Source: Spirulina sp. DLM2.Bin59 (GTDB taxonomy: Bacteria; Cyanobacteriota; Cyanobacteriia; Cyanobacteriales; Spirulinaceae). Taken from it: a stretch of 11,502 nt of DNA. Of this stretch, positions 1 through 7,727 are shown piece by piece (within the stretch, counting starts at the first letter, position 1; every line of letters starts with the position of its first letter). The notes under the pieces were generated by a model. It was not told the DNA's origin and did not search any database. It worked only from the letters and a program-made list of their open reading frames with translations. A program made the translations under genes and the position numbers. The stretch spans positions 1-11,502 of the forward strand of contig RECT01000105.1 in the NCBI GenBank assembly GCA_007693875.1, given 5' to 3'.

Positions 1-38
1 ACGGTGATACCATCGGGGAGGAATTCAACTTTAACCAT
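1..38 (-). CDS. Probable 2Fe-2S ferredoxin-like protein, N-terminus only (partial)
   Basis: An ATG on the minus strand at 38-36 opens a frame that runs off the left edge and reads MVKVEFLPDGIT. This opening resembles the start of small plant/adrenodoxin-type 2Fe-2S ferredoxins, which begin with a short beta strand followed by 'LPD' before the cysteine loop. The cysteines lie outside the window, so cluster binding cannot be confirmed. No strong Shine-Dalgarno sequence precedes the ATG. The gene would be divergent from mobA with a gap of about 55 bases. The plus-strand frames through the same bases are also open for a short way, so the call rests on the resemblance of only 12 residues. Confidence 0.4.
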   Translation of the reverse strand, partial: MVKVEFLPDGIT

Positions 39-80
39 GGAAATTGTTCAAGAAGTCGTTAGGCCAGATCATAACAGTTT

Positions 81-87
81 GAGGGGG
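81..87 (+). promoter_or_regulatory. Ribosome binding site of mobA (fixes a TTG start)
   Basis: GAGGGGG lies six bases before the TTG at 94. The first in-frame ATG is at M20, inside the nucleotide-binding loop, and would remove that loop. The strong Shine-Dalgarno sequence therefore decides in favour of the TTG start. Confidence 0.7.
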
Positions 88-93
88 TGAGCC

Positions 94-678
94 TTGGATC
101 AAATCCCTGAGGTCTATGGGTTAATCTTGGCGGGGGGCAAGAGTTCCCGCATGGGGTCGGATAAAGCCCTCAAACGGTGGCGGGGGGTTCCTTTGCTGTT
201 GCGGGTTTATCAAGCCGTTGCGCCGGTCGTCGTCCAGGTGTCGATCCTCACCCCTTGGCCGGAACGCTACAGCGAGATTTTGCCCCCAGATTGCCACCGA
301 TGGCGAGAATTGGCAATTCAGAAGGGGCCGGCTTGGGCCTTAGCCCAGGGATTGGCGGCAATCCAACCCCCTTGGTTACTGCTGGTGGCCTGTGATTTGC
401 CCTGTCTGGATTCTGAAATCCTGACCCGTTGGCGGGGGGAATTGGCAGATTTACCCCCCACAACTCAGGCGATGATCCCCCGTTGGGGGGAACGGTGGGA
501 ACCATTATGCGGTTTTTATCGGGGTGATCTGGGGCCGATGCTCATGGCGTATTTAGATCAGGGGGAGCGATCGCTCCAGGGGTTTTTAAATCAGCTTGAG
601 GTGAAAGCGTTACCGGTGGGGGAGGGCGATCGCCCCCACCTCCACAACTGCAACACCCCCACCGATCTGGAAAGGTAG
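94..678 (+). CDS. mobA: Molybdenum cofactor guanylyltransferase MobA
   Basis: MobA transfers GMP from GTP to molybdopterin-Mo to form the guanine dinucleotide cofactor (Mo-MGD) used by DMSO-reductase-family enzymes such as nitrate reductase. It is a cytosolic enzyme. The 194-residue protein has the family's usual length and Rossmann-like order of motifs. The nucleotide loop LILAGGKSSRMGSDKA is at about residues 10-25, with G14, G15, R19 and K24. The metal-binding segment ACDLP is near 99-103, with D101. EPLCGFYR is at about 136-143, and the C-terminal NCNTPTDL matches the family's NxNTPxDL end. The start is TTG, preceded by GAGGGGG. No other molybdenum cofactor gene is visible nearby. A Uma2-family gene follows after only 31 bases, so the two may be co-transcribed. 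Two HIP1 octamers lie inside the gene, as expected for native cyanobacterial DNA. Confidence 0.93.
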   Translation: MDQIPEVYGLILAGGKSSRMGSDKALKRWRGVPLLLRVYQAVAPVVVQVSILTPWPERYSEILPPDCHRWRELAIQKGPAWALAQGLAAIQPPWLLLVACDLPCLDSEILTRWRGELADLPPTTQAMIPRWGERWEPLCGFYRGDLGPMLMAYLDQGERSLQGFLNQLEVKALPVGEGDRPHLHNCNTPTDLER

Positions 679-709
679 AATAAAATTAAGCGTTGTTCTC
701 CAAGTTGCG

Positions 710-1348
710 ATGACCCTTTCCGTTGAACGCAATCTTCTTTATCCTGATTGTGATGGCCAACCGATGGCAGACAATGCCCGCCAATTCCAATGGATCGTTT
801 TCCTCAAAGAAAATCTAGAGCGTTGGTTTGCCCCCAATGCTCAGGTATTTGTGGCCGGCGATCTGCTCTGGTATCCCGTGGAAGGACGGCCCGATCTGCG
901 GGTTGCGCCGGATGTTTTGGTGGTTTTTGGCCGGCCTAAGGGGCATCGCGGCTCCTATCAGCAATGGCGGGAGGGAAACATTGCCCCCCAAGTCGTTTTT
1001 GAAATCCTCTCACCGGGGAACCGTTTGCAGGAAATGGCCAAAAAGCAGGAATTTTACAATACCTATGGGGTTGAGGAATATTATCTCTATGATCCCGACG
1101 AGAATGATCTCTGTGGCTTTATTCGGGTGAATGGCACATTAACTGCCGTTGATCAGATTGCCGATTGGACTAGCCCCTGTTTAGGCATCCGTTTTGCATT
1201 AGGAGAGGACACCCTCACCCTCTACCGTCCCGATGGCGAAAAATTTCTCACCACGTTGGAACTAGAAGCCCAGATGGAAGCCCAGCGGCAACGGGCGGAA
1301 CGGTTAGCGGCCCAGTTACGGGCTTTGGGAGTCGAACCAGAGGAGTAG
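710..1348 (+). CDS. Uma2-family protein (DUF820), PD-(D/E)XK nuclease fold
   Basis: A 212-residue protein of the Uma2/DUF820 family, which is strongly expanded in cyanobacteria. The fold is a restriction-endonuclease-like PD-(D/E)XK core, but the biological role of most members is unknown. The expected active-site pattern is present: PDV at about 67-69 (D68), VFEILSPGN at about 96-104 (E98), then KK at 111-112 leading into EFYNTYGVEEYYLYDP. Residues about 184-207 are a short glutamine/glutamate-rich coiled coil, a common tail in this family. The ATG at 710 has no clear Shine-Dalgarno sequence. It follows mobA closely, and its stop codon TAG overlaps the left arm of a dispersed palindrome. Family membership is secure. 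Nuclease activity and substrate are inferences, and some members have been linked to transposable elements. Confidence 0.88.
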   Translation: MTLSVERNLLYPDCDGQPMADNARQFQWIVFLKENLERWFAPNAQVFVAGDLLWYPVEGRPDLRVAPDVLVVFGRPKGHRGSYQQWREGNIAPQVVFEILSPGNRLQEMAKKQEFYNTYGVEEYYLYDPDENDLCGFIRVNGTLTAVDQIADWTSPCLGIRFALGEDTLTLYRPDGEKFLTTLELEAQMEAQRQRAERLAAQLRALGVEPEE

Positions 1349-1382
1349 GGGCGAAGGTTTAAATTTAATTTTTCGCCCCTAC
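1345..1382. repeat. Dispersed palindrome, GTAGGGGCGAA type (copy 1)
   Basis: GTAGGGGCGAA (1345-1355) and TTCGCCCCTAC (1372-1382) form a perfect 11-bp inverted repeat around a 16-base AT-rich loop. It overlaps the stop codon of the Uma2-family gene and lies between two convergent genes. A second copy with the same arms occurs at 6143-6170. A hairpin here could help end transcription from either side, but there is no clear U-tract, so I call it a dispersed repeat rather than a terminator. Similar palindromes are scattered through many cyanobacterial genomes. Confidence 0.75.
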
Positions 1383-1412
1383 GGGCATCAATATCTACGA
1401 GGGAATTCTCGC

Positions 1413-2339
1413 TTAATACTCGTCGTATTCGGGGCGTTTTTCAGGAATATTCACCGGAGGGGCCTCGTAGGGTTCGGGGCCATCATCCCAAACATCCTGA
1501 TCAATTTCATCGTAGGCGGGTTCTCGCTCGATCGCTGCCCGTTGGGGGGGGCGACGGGGTTCGCTCCAGTTGGATTCCCCTTCGTAATCATCTTCATAGC
1601 GCACCGCTTTGGCCTGGCGTTTGGGGAGCGATCGCGGCTGGGATTCTGCCCATTCATCCTCATCCCAAGCCGGCTCATAGGGCCGCTCCAAGGGGGGAGC
1701 CACGGGCCGCGCATTGACGGGGATCCCCGTACCCAGTTGATTTTCCGGCCGGGCCGTGGGGGTGTAGTAGGGATCTTCTTCATCCCGTTCCCAAGGGGCG
1801 CGGCCAATCCCCACCCGCTCCAACAGGCCAACGGTGATCTGTTTCAACCGCTCCTCAGATCCTTCAAAGACAATGATCCGATTCGGGCCAGTGCTGACAA
1901 TTTCCTCCACCGGCAACTCGTAGGTACTCAATACCTGTTCTGGAATCATCGGCAGGCCAATGGAGGCGATAATCAACGACACCACCTGGCCATCTTCCAC
2001 ACTAAACTGAAAATCTCGCACCCGTCCCAGCAGTTCTCCCACCTCGGTGATCACTTCACAGTTCACCAGATTGCTATAGGCTTCGGCATCCACCTCTTCA
2101 ATCACATCCTCATCGGGAACCAGAAGCACATCCCCCGCCCGCTCAATGCTACTCAGGTACATATATTTAGGCATTCCTGTCATGGCCAGGAGGTTATCCC
2201 GTAGACCCAAGGCCACCACTTCCCGGCGATCGATGTCCACCAACAGGTTTTTAACAACCCCCAACTGCCGAGCCGAGTCGTTGGTGATCACCTTGGTGTT
2301 GATGAATTCAGAGCGGAGACGAATGGTATCGGTTGTCAT
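1413..2339 (-). CDS. PRC-barrel domain protein with disordered acidic tail
   Basis: The 308-residue protein starts with two PRC-barrel-like beta domains. The first spans about residues 7-85 (SEFINTKVITNDSARQLG then VVALGL). The second spans about 90-160 (NCEVITEVGELLGRVRDFQF then ELPVEEIV). PRC barrels occur in RimM, photosynthetic reaction-centre H subunits and YlmC/YmxH-like proteins, where they bind other proteins or RNA. Residues from about 180 to the end are low-complexity and rich in Pro, Glu, Asp and Arg, with repeated Tyr-Glu/Asp pairs, and are very probably disordered. There is no signal peptide or membrane segment. It lies 90 bases downstream of smc on the same strand, so a shared transcript and a role near SMC or chromosome organisation are possible. 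That link is inference. The start ATG has no strong Shine-Dalgarno sequence. Confidence 0.82.
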   Translation of the reverse strand: MTTDTIRLRSEFINTKVITNDSARQLGVVKNLLVDIDRREVVALGLRDNLLAMTGMPKYMYLSSIERAGDVLLVPDEDVIEEVDAEAYSNLVNCEVITEVGELLGRVRDFQFSVEDGQVVSLIIASIGLPMIPEQVLSTYELPVEEIVSTGPNRIIVFEGSEERLKQITVGLLERVGIGRAPWERDEEDPYYTPTARPENQLGTGIPVNARPVAPPLERPYEPAWDEDEWAESQPRSLPKRQAKAVRYEDDYEGESNWSEPRRPPQRAAIEREPAYDEIDQDVWDDGPEPYEAPPVNIPEKRPEYDEY

Positions 2340-2429
2340 TGTGTTTTGTGGTGCCTTGGACGGTACGCGGGAAAAGATGCCGTTTCTAACAGTCTACCCC
2401 TGCTAATTCAGAAAATATTACAGCAATCT

Positions 2430-5400
2430 TTACAATTTAATCCCCAAAACCTGGGTATAGGCTCCCCTGGCTTGGGTTACGCCGATGGTGCGTTGGGCAG
2501 ATTCAATCATGGGACGGCGCAAACTGACGACGATAAACTGAGCTTGCTCGGCCTGGCTTTTAATCATTCTAGCTAATCGCTCCACGTTTGCCCCATCAAG
2601 GAACATATCCACCTCATCAAAGGCGTAGAAGGGGGAAGGGCGGTAACGTTGGAGGGCAAAAATAAAGCTGAGAGCGGTGAGGGATTTTTCGCCGCCGGAC
2701 ATGGAGCTGAGGCGCTGGACGGGTTTGCCTTTGGGGTGGGCGACGAGGTTTAAGCCGCCGCTGAAAGGATCTGCGGCATTTTCCAGTTTGAGGTAGCCGT
2801 CCCCTTCGGAGAGGGTGGCGAAAATGGTTTGAAAGTTGGCATTGACGGCATCGAAGGATTCTTGGAAGGCTCTCAAGCGTAGGGTGGTAAAGGTTTCAAT
2901 CCTTAAGAGGAGTTCGGTGCGTTCGGCGGCGAGGGTGGTGAGTTTTTCGGAAAGTTCGGTTAACCGGGCTTCGGTCTGCTCATACTCCACTAAGGCCAGC
3001 ATATTCACCGGCTCCATGGCTTCTAAACGACGTTGGGCGGTGTGGATCTGGGTTTGGAGGTGGGCCAGTTGGTCGCCGTAGGTGGCAAAGGTGACGGTTT
3101 GATCCCCTTCATGGCTGACGAGATCGGGGACTTCGGGGAGGGGATCGGGGAGGGGATGGGCGGCGATTTCCTGATGGAGTTGGGCGATCGCCTCTTGCCG
3201 TTCCCCCTGTTGGCTGGCTAATTTTTCCTGCTCCCAACTGAGGGATTGTTGCCGTTTTTGGAGAGTTTGGAGACGGGCCAGGGTGCGATCGCGCTCCCCC
3301 TTGACCCTGCCCAATTGTTCATCTAAAGCCGCCAACGCCGCCCTCGTTTCTGCAATGGCATGGGCTAACTGCCCCTGCTGCTCCTGAACTTGGCGTAATT
3401 GCGCTTCAGCGCTGGCCTGCACTACCTGGGCCTGGTGATAACGATCTTGGGCTGTTTCCCGTCGCTCCTGCAACCGCAACGCCTCAGTTTCCAGGGCCAA
3501 CAGTTGCGATTCCGTTTCGCGGATAGCCGTTTGAGCTTGGCTGACGCGGGTTTCAGTATTGCGGATTTGCTGTTGAATATCCTGCCAAGCTTGGGCAGTT
3601 TGGGCGGTTTCCAGTTGGGCCAGTTGCCCCTGCAATGCTTGCAATTGCGCCTCGGCTCCCGGCAAGGTTTGCGCCAATTCCGCTAAACGGGCGGCAGCTT
3701 CCCCCTGGGCGGCTTCCGTTTGGCTAATTTGTGCGGTTAACTGTTGCTCTTGCTGATGGAGGCGATCGCCCTCCCGTTGCCATTGCTCTAAGCGCAGTTG
3801 CGCCGTTGCCAAGGCTTGGCGGGCTGTGTTTAATTCTTGGCCCCATTGAGCGAGGCGATCGCGCTTCTGGGTTAATGTCCGCTCACAACCCTGCAACACA
3901 TCCTCAAGTTCTGCCAACCGTTGCCGCAACTGTTGCAACTCCGCCGATTCTCCCGTGGCCACCGTGCCAAAATGGAGCGTACCCCGACTGGCCCAACTCC
4001 CCCCGGACAAGGCCCCGCTGGTTTCCAGCAATTCCCCCTCTAGGGTGACAATGCGGCTCCGGCCCAAGAAAGGCCGTGCAGCTTGGAGGGTTTCAAAAAC
4101 GGCAGTATTGCCAAAAACATAGGCAAAAATGGGGCGGTAGCGGGGTTCGCAACTCACCAATTTCAGGGCATAGTCAATGAAGCCGGGCGCAGCGCGAAGG
4201 TTGCCAAGGCTTTGGATACTAGGGGGGCGAATTTTATTGAGGGGGAGAAATGTGGCCCGGCCGGCTTTTTCCCGCTTCAGAAGTTCAATCCCTTGGGCCG
4301 CCACCTGATCATCCTCAACGACGATATTCCCCAACCTTCCCCCCGCTGCGGTTTCAAGGGCAACATGGTAGGCGGGTTCCACCTGGCCCAATTGGGCAAC
4401 AAGGCCACAGACACCGGGCAAATTAGCCCCCAGGATCACCTGGCTGGCATAGGTTCCCTGGGCCTCTTTTTGGGCGTTGGCCTTGGCTTCGAGCTTGTCC
4501 AGTTGGCGGGTGTGATCGCGCTGTTCGTTCTGTAATCGGGTTTGCGTCTCTTCAGTGAGTTTCAATTCTGCTTCGGTTTGGGCATAGTGGCCCGCCAGTT
4601 CTTGAATGCGGGCTTCCAGGGGAGCGAGATCGGGGGGGGATTCCCCCAATTGGGCCAATTCAGCAACAATGGCGAGGCGTTGGGCTTCCTGTTCCCCTGA
4701 GGTTTGTTGGGCGCGGGCGAGGCGTTCGCTGAGTTGGGCCTGTTCGGTGCGTTGGGGGTTAAGGGTGTTTTGCAGGGCGGTGATCTGTTGGGTGAGGGCG
4801 GTTTGTTGCTGTACCCAAGCTTGGGATTGGGCGGCGATCGCCTCCCCCCTAGCCCGCAATTGGTTCAGTTCCTCCTGAGCCATAGTGAGGGCCTGTTGCT
4901 GTTGTTGTAGGGGTTCCCCTTCCAGGTGGGCCTGGGTTTGGTTGATTTCGGCAAACCGCTGTTGCAATTCGGCAATTTCGAGGCTGAGTTGTTGCTCCTC
5001 CTGGCGGCTGGCGGTGAGGGTCTGAGTGAGTTTGGCGGCTTCCTGTTCCGCCTGTTGGGCTTGGAGGCGGTGGGTGGTGAGTTGGCTATTGAGGGCAATG
5101 TGTTCCTCTTCACCGAGGGCTTGGACTTGCTGTTGGAGGCGATCGCTTTCCCGCTGGGTAGTTTCCAGATCCGCCGCTAGGGTGGCCAACTGTTGTTCCC
5201 CTTGGGCCAATTGGGCAACCCCCCGTTGATAGGCCTGGGCTTGGGCTTGCAATTGTTGCTGAAGGGAGCGGGCGGTTAGTACCTGTTCCCACTGTTGCCA
5301 TTCCTGAATCTGTTGGCGCAGGGCTTGGTATTGTTCAGCTTTGCGGCGATCGCCCGCCAATTTTGCCAAACCCCGCTGTAGTTCCGTTTCAATGATCCGA

Positions 5401-6047
5401 AACCGCTCCTCCCGCTCCCGCACCTCCTCCAGGGTGGAGCGGACTTGATCAATCTTGCGATCGAATTCAGCCACCCCGGCCAATTCGTCAATAATTTGCC
5501 GCCGCTCCCGGCCATTCATCGTAATAATCCGGGTGACATCCCCTTGCAGCACAATGTTGTACCCTTCGGGATAGATGCGCAACCGCCGCAATTGCTCATG
5601 CAAATCCGTGGCGTTACAGGGTTCGTCGTTGATAAAATATTGTGAGGAATAGCTACCGCTTTTCGTCACCCGGAGCCGCCGTGTCACCGTCCATTCTGGG
5701 GTTAAATCCCCCAACGCCGCCGCCGTCTCCGCTTTTTCCGCCGCTGTCTCCGCCTCACCAAAATGATCGGGATCTTGCCAGTCCCCAAGATCAAACGTCA
5801 CGGTAACGCTCACCTCGGTGGTGGTCTTGCTATTTTGCTGATTATGGTTCACCAAATCCGGTAGCCGTTCCGCCCGCATCCCCTTAGAACTGGCCAACCC
5901 CAAACAAAACAGCAGCGCATCGAGAATATTCGACTTCCCCGACCCATTGGGGCCAGAGACGACGGTAAACCCATTCAAAAAAGGCACAGAGGTGGTGCCG
6001 CCAAAGGATTTGAAGTGGGACAGTTCAACGCGCTTAATGTGAACCAT
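2430..6047 (-). CDS. smc: Chromosome segregation protein SMC
   Basis: A full-length 1205-residue SMC ATPase, the core of bacterial condensin that organises and separates daughter chromosomes together with ScpA and ScpB. The N-terminal head carries Walker A GPNGSGKSN (32-40) and a Q-loop in IVLQGD (about 165-170). A coiled coil rich in Gln, Ala and Leu follows (about 195-535). The hinge spans about 540-690, with NLPGVCGLV, AAGGRLGNIVV and the glycine-rich ETSGALSGGS. A second coiled coil then returns to the C-terminal head. There the signature motif SGGEKS is at about 1117-1122, Walker B FYAFDEVD at about 1140-1147, and a switch-like IVVSLRRP follows near 1173-1180. All ATPase residues look intact. 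The PRC-barrel gene follows on the same strand; scpA and scpB are not in the window. A perfect inverted repeat sits directly before the start. Seven HIP1 octamers lie within the gene. Confidence 0.97.
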   Translation of the reverse strand: MVHIKRVELSHFKSFGGTTSVPFLNGFTVVSGPNGSGKSNILDALLFCLGLASSKGMRAERLPDLVNHNQQNSKTTTEVSVTVTFDLGDWQDPDHFGEAETAAEKAETAAALGDLTPEWTVTRRLRVTKSGSYSSQYFINDEPCNATDLHEQLRRLRIYPEGYNIVLQGDVTRIITMNGRERRQIIDELAGVAEFDRKIDQVRSTLEEVREREERFRIIETELQRGLAKLAGDRRKAEQYQALRQQIQEWQQWEQVLTARSLQQQLQAQAQAYQRGVAQLAQGEQQLATLAADLETTQRESDRLQQQVQALGEEEHIALNSQLTTHRLQAQQAEQEAAKLTQTLTASRQEEQQLSLEIAELQQRFAEINQTQAHLEGEPLQQQQQALTMAQEELNQLRARGEAIAAQSQAWVQQQTALTQQITALQNTLNPQRTEQAQLSERLARAQQTSGEQEAQRLAIVAELAQLGESPPDLAPLEARIQELAGHYAQTEAELKLTEETQTRLQNEQRDHTRQLDKLEAKANAQKEAQGTYASQVILGANLPGVCGLVAQLGQVEPAYHVALETAAGGRLGNIVVEDDQVAAQGIELLKREKAGRATFLPLNKIRPPSIQSLGNLRAAPGFIDYALKLVSCEPRYRPIFAYVFGNTAVFETLQAARPFLGRSRIVTLEGELLETSGALSGGSWASRGTLHFGTVATGESAELQQLRQRLAELEDVLQGCERTLTQKRDRLAQWGQELNTARQALATAQLRLEQWQREGDRLHQQEQQLTAQISQTEAAQGEAAARLAELAQTLPGAEAQLQALQGQLAQLETAQTAQAWQDIQQQIRNTETRVSQAQTAIRETESQLLALETEALRLQERRETAQDRYHQAQVVQASAEAQLRQVQEQQGQLAHAIAETRAALAALDEQLGRVKGERDRTLARLQTLQKRQQSLSWEQEKLASQQGERQEAIAQLHQEIAAHPLPDPLPEVPDLVSHEGDQTVTFATYGDQLAHLQTQIHTAQRRLEAMEPVNMLALVEYEQTEARLTELSEKLTTLAAERTELLLRIETFTTLRLRAFQESFDAVNANFQTIFATLSEGDGYLKLENAADPFSGGLNLVAHPKGKPVQRLSSMSGGEKSLTALSFIFALQRYRPSPFYAFDEVDMFLDGANVERLARMIKSQAEQAQFIVVSLRRPMIESAQRTIGVTQARGAYTQVLGIKL

Positions 6048-6049
6048 AG

Positions 6050-6094
6050 ACAGAAGGGGTTTAGATGTATCGTTATATCACAAACCCCTTCTGT
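6050..6094 (-). promoter_or_regulatory. Perfect 13-bp inverted repeat in the smc leader
   Basis: ACAGAAGGGGTTT (6050-6062) and AAACCCCTTCTGT (6082-6094) are exact reverse complements separated by 19 bases, and the inner arm ends two bases before the smc ATG. On the minus strand the loop contains TATAAC, which could serve as a -10 box; no convincing -35 box is seen. No Shine-Dalgarno sequence stands between the repeat and the ATG. It could be an operator covering the promoter or an mRNA hairpin that limits translation of smc. The repeat is seen directly; the regulatory role is inference. Confidence 0.5.
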
Positions 6095-6142
6095 GGGAGG
6101 AGTAGGAAGTGAGATGAAAGCTGGTTGCGGGTATTAATAGCC

Positions 6143-6170
6143 GTAGGGACGAAAAAATTTTCGCCCCTAC
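6143..6170. repeat. Dispersed palindrome, GTAGGGGCGAA type (copy 2)
   Basis: GTAGGGACGAAAA (6143-6155) and TTTTCGCCCCTAC (6158-6170) pair over 13 bases with one mismatch and a two-base loop. The right arm is identical to that of the copy at 1345-1382. It lies in the 223-base gap between the DICT/HD-GYP-like gene and smc. The A in GTAGGGACG is the mismatched base and suggests decay of the left arm. Confidence 0.75.
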
Positions 6171-6216
6171 ATCAACTGCACGATCTGATCAATCGGATTC
6201 CATCGGAGAAATGGAC

Positions 6217-6272
6217 AGAGAGAAGAATACCCTTTTTTCTCTCTCTTACTCCCTACTTCCCACTCCCTACTT
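6217..6272. repeat. Short inverted repeat and tandem ACTCCCTACTT repeat
   Basis: AGAGAGAA (6217-6224) and TTCTCTCT (6237-6244) form a weak hairpin just downstream of the DICT/HD-GYP-like gene on the minus strand. Next to it, ACTCCCTACTT occurs twice with a 14-base period (6248-6258 and 6262-6272), the second copy reaching into the stop codon at 6271-6273. Short GGGAGT/AGTAGGG-type tandem repeats are common in cyanobacterial intergenic DNA. No U-tract follows the hairpin, so a terminator is not claimed. Confidence 0.5.
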
Positions 6273-7635
6273 ATTCCTCATCCAAAAGCCAAATTCCAGA
6301 GGCGATTTTCAACGATGGGGATTCTAGGCTCATCCCCTGTTGTAGACCTAAAACCAATAACCCCAAAGTTTCCACTAGTTTAGGATCAAATTGTTTGCCC
6401 GCTTGGGCTTGGCAATCCCTCAGGGCTGGGGCAAGGGGATTGGCTTCGGCCTTACTGTAGTGGTGAACCAAGTGCTGAAACTGGGCCACGAGGCTGAGAA
6501 TCCGGGATTCTAAGGGGATGGCATCATAGGCTAAACCGTCGGGGCGACCGGAACCGTCCCAGGCTTCACTTTGGTGAGAGACGATTTCACCGATCGCCTG
6601 TAATTGGGGCATCACCCGCATCACTGAGGCCTTGGGTAAAATCCCCTGTTTAGCGAGCATTTCCCGTTGGGTATCGGTTTGGAGGTCGGCCCATTGGGTC
6701 GTATTGGTGAGGGGGGCGAGGCGATGGAGCAGGCCCGCGAGGCGGAGGCGTTTGATTTGCCAGGCGGGGAGGTCGAGGAGTTGCCCCAGGGTTTCGGCAA
6801 GGGTGGCGACTTCGCTGGCGGCGTTGGGGTTGGTAACGTCGGCTTGGTCGATGAGTTGGGCCATACGCAGAAAAGCCTGCATTTCGTTAGAAAGCAGGTT
6901 ATCGCTCAAGGGCTGATTCTCATCATGGCTTTGGCTGGCCTGGAGCGATCGCACCACATTAATCACCACCGTATTGAGGTCGTCCCGTTGGCATTGGCCA
7001 AAATGGGCCTGCATGGCGGTGAATTCCCCCATTAACCGCTCTGCCAGGGGGGCATCATAGCCGCGAATATGGTCAATGGTGAGCAAAACCGTTTCCTGAA
7101 CTAACTCCGGCTCAAACGTCCAAAAACCGTAGAATTTTCGCTCTAAATCGTTTTGGGGCTGTCCGGTTTTGCCGTAGTCGGTGGCGGAAAGCTCTTGGCA
7201 CAGCACCATGGCGCTATAGCTGGGGGACAGGATGATCAAATGCCATTCCTCGGCAACGGGATCATCGGCAGTCAATTCCACCAGGGCAATATTGTCCTGA
7301 GCCAAAGCCTGCTGATCAAACCCGGCTCCGGCGGCGGCCAGGATGGCAATTTGGCGACTACGTTGGGCGATCGCCCCATACCGTTCCGTTTCTTGGAGAT
7401 ACCATTTCCCCTGCTGAAAGGCTGCTAACAGGAGGGGGGGGTGCTCAGATTCCAGCACAAAATCCTCTAGGGCGTGGCACAGGGCCACTAGGGTATTTTT
7501 GTAATAAACCCCTAGGTTAATGGGTTGAGCCGTATCGTGATGGGCGGTACAGAGTTTTTCCAGCAGAGAGCCAGGGCGCATGATAAAACCAGGGATTGAA
7601 CGAACAGAAACTGAGGACGGGTCGGATGGGGCCAT
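6271..7635 (-). CDS. DICT sensory domain protein with degenerate HD-GYP-like domain
   Basis: A 454-residue soluble protein. Residues about 20-180 resemble the DICT domain, a sensory module linked to diguanylate cyclases and two-component systems (SLLEKL then LGVYYKNTLVALCHALEDFVL). Residues about 275-430 resemble an HD-GYP phosphodiesterase domain of the type that degrades cyclic di-GMP, but key ligands are changed. The HD pair is H304-R305 in GLLHRLAPL. The HHE of the second motif reads Q-S-E (355-357) in HQSEAWDGSGRP, and GYP reads GRP. The WDGSG core and a C-terminal QFDP remain. It may therefore bind a ligand or partner without hydrolysing cyclic di-GMP. The start is uncertain: M1 has no close Shine-Dalgarno sequence, and M19 (position 7581) just before GSLLEKL is an equally good start. 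It lies between the Hlip gene and smc on the same strand. Confidence 0.78.
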   Translation of the reverse strand: MAPSDPSSVSVRSIPGFIMRPGSLLEKLCTAHHDTAQPINLGVYYKNTLVALCHALEDFVLESEHPPLLLAAFQQGKWYLQETERYGAIAQRSRQIAILAAAGAGFDQQALAQDNIALVELTADDPVAEEWHLIILSPSYSAMVLCQELSATDYGKTGQPQNDLERKFYGFWTFEPELVQETVLLTIDHIRGYDAPLAERLMGEFTAMQAHFGQCQRDDLNTVVINVVRSLQASQSHDENQPLSDNLLSNEMQAFLRMAQLIDQADVTNPNAASEVATLAETLGQLLDLPAWQIKRLRLAGLLHRLAPLTNTTQWADLQTDTQREMLAKQGILPKASVMRVMPQLQAIGEIVSHQSEAWDGSGRPDGLAYDAIPLESRILSLVAQFQHLVHHYSKAEANPLAPALRDCQAQAGKQFDPKLVETLGLLVLGLQQGMSLESPSLKIASGIWLLDEE

Positions 7636-7669
7636 TGGGGTATTGTGCCACCTTCTGGCTCACTGCCAT

Positions 7670-7713
7670 GGGGGCAAGGGTTCTTGCCCCCCGGAAAAAA
7701 TGTTTTGCCCCCC
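7670..7713 (-). repeat. Hairpin cluster between Hlip and DICT genes
   Basis: GGGGGCAAG (7670-7678) and CTTGCCCCC (7683-7691) form a perfect 9-bp stem with a four-base loop. A second TTGCCCCCC run at 7705-7713 could pair with the same GGGGGCAA, so two alternative hairpins are possible. The cluster lies about 15-60 bases downstream of the Hlip stop codon on the minus strand and before the DICT gene. No clean U-tract follows the stem in the transcribed direction, so it may limit read-through or simply be another repeat. Confidence 0.45.
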
Positions 7714-7727
7714 AGTGGCACAGGGCT

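Noticed and set aside
1..90. Plus-strand open frame ending in TGA just before mobA
   Set aside because: It reads no recognisable protein end, and the minus-strand frame over the same bases gives a better ferredoxin-like start. A gene tail here cannot be fully excluded.
1347..1380. Bidirectional rho-independent terminator for the convergent Uma2 and PRC-barrel genes
   Set aside because: The stem is good but the loop is long and no U-run follows on either strand; the sequence matches a dispersed repeat better.
1542..2204. 220-residue plus-strand open frame opposite the PRC-barrel gene
   Set aside because: It lies antisense to a gene with clear domains and shows no recognisable motif; it is a shadow of that gene's codon use.
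4083..4535. 150-residue plus-strand open frame inside smc
   Set aside because: It is antisense to the hinge region of an intact SMC and has no motif or ribosome binding site of note.
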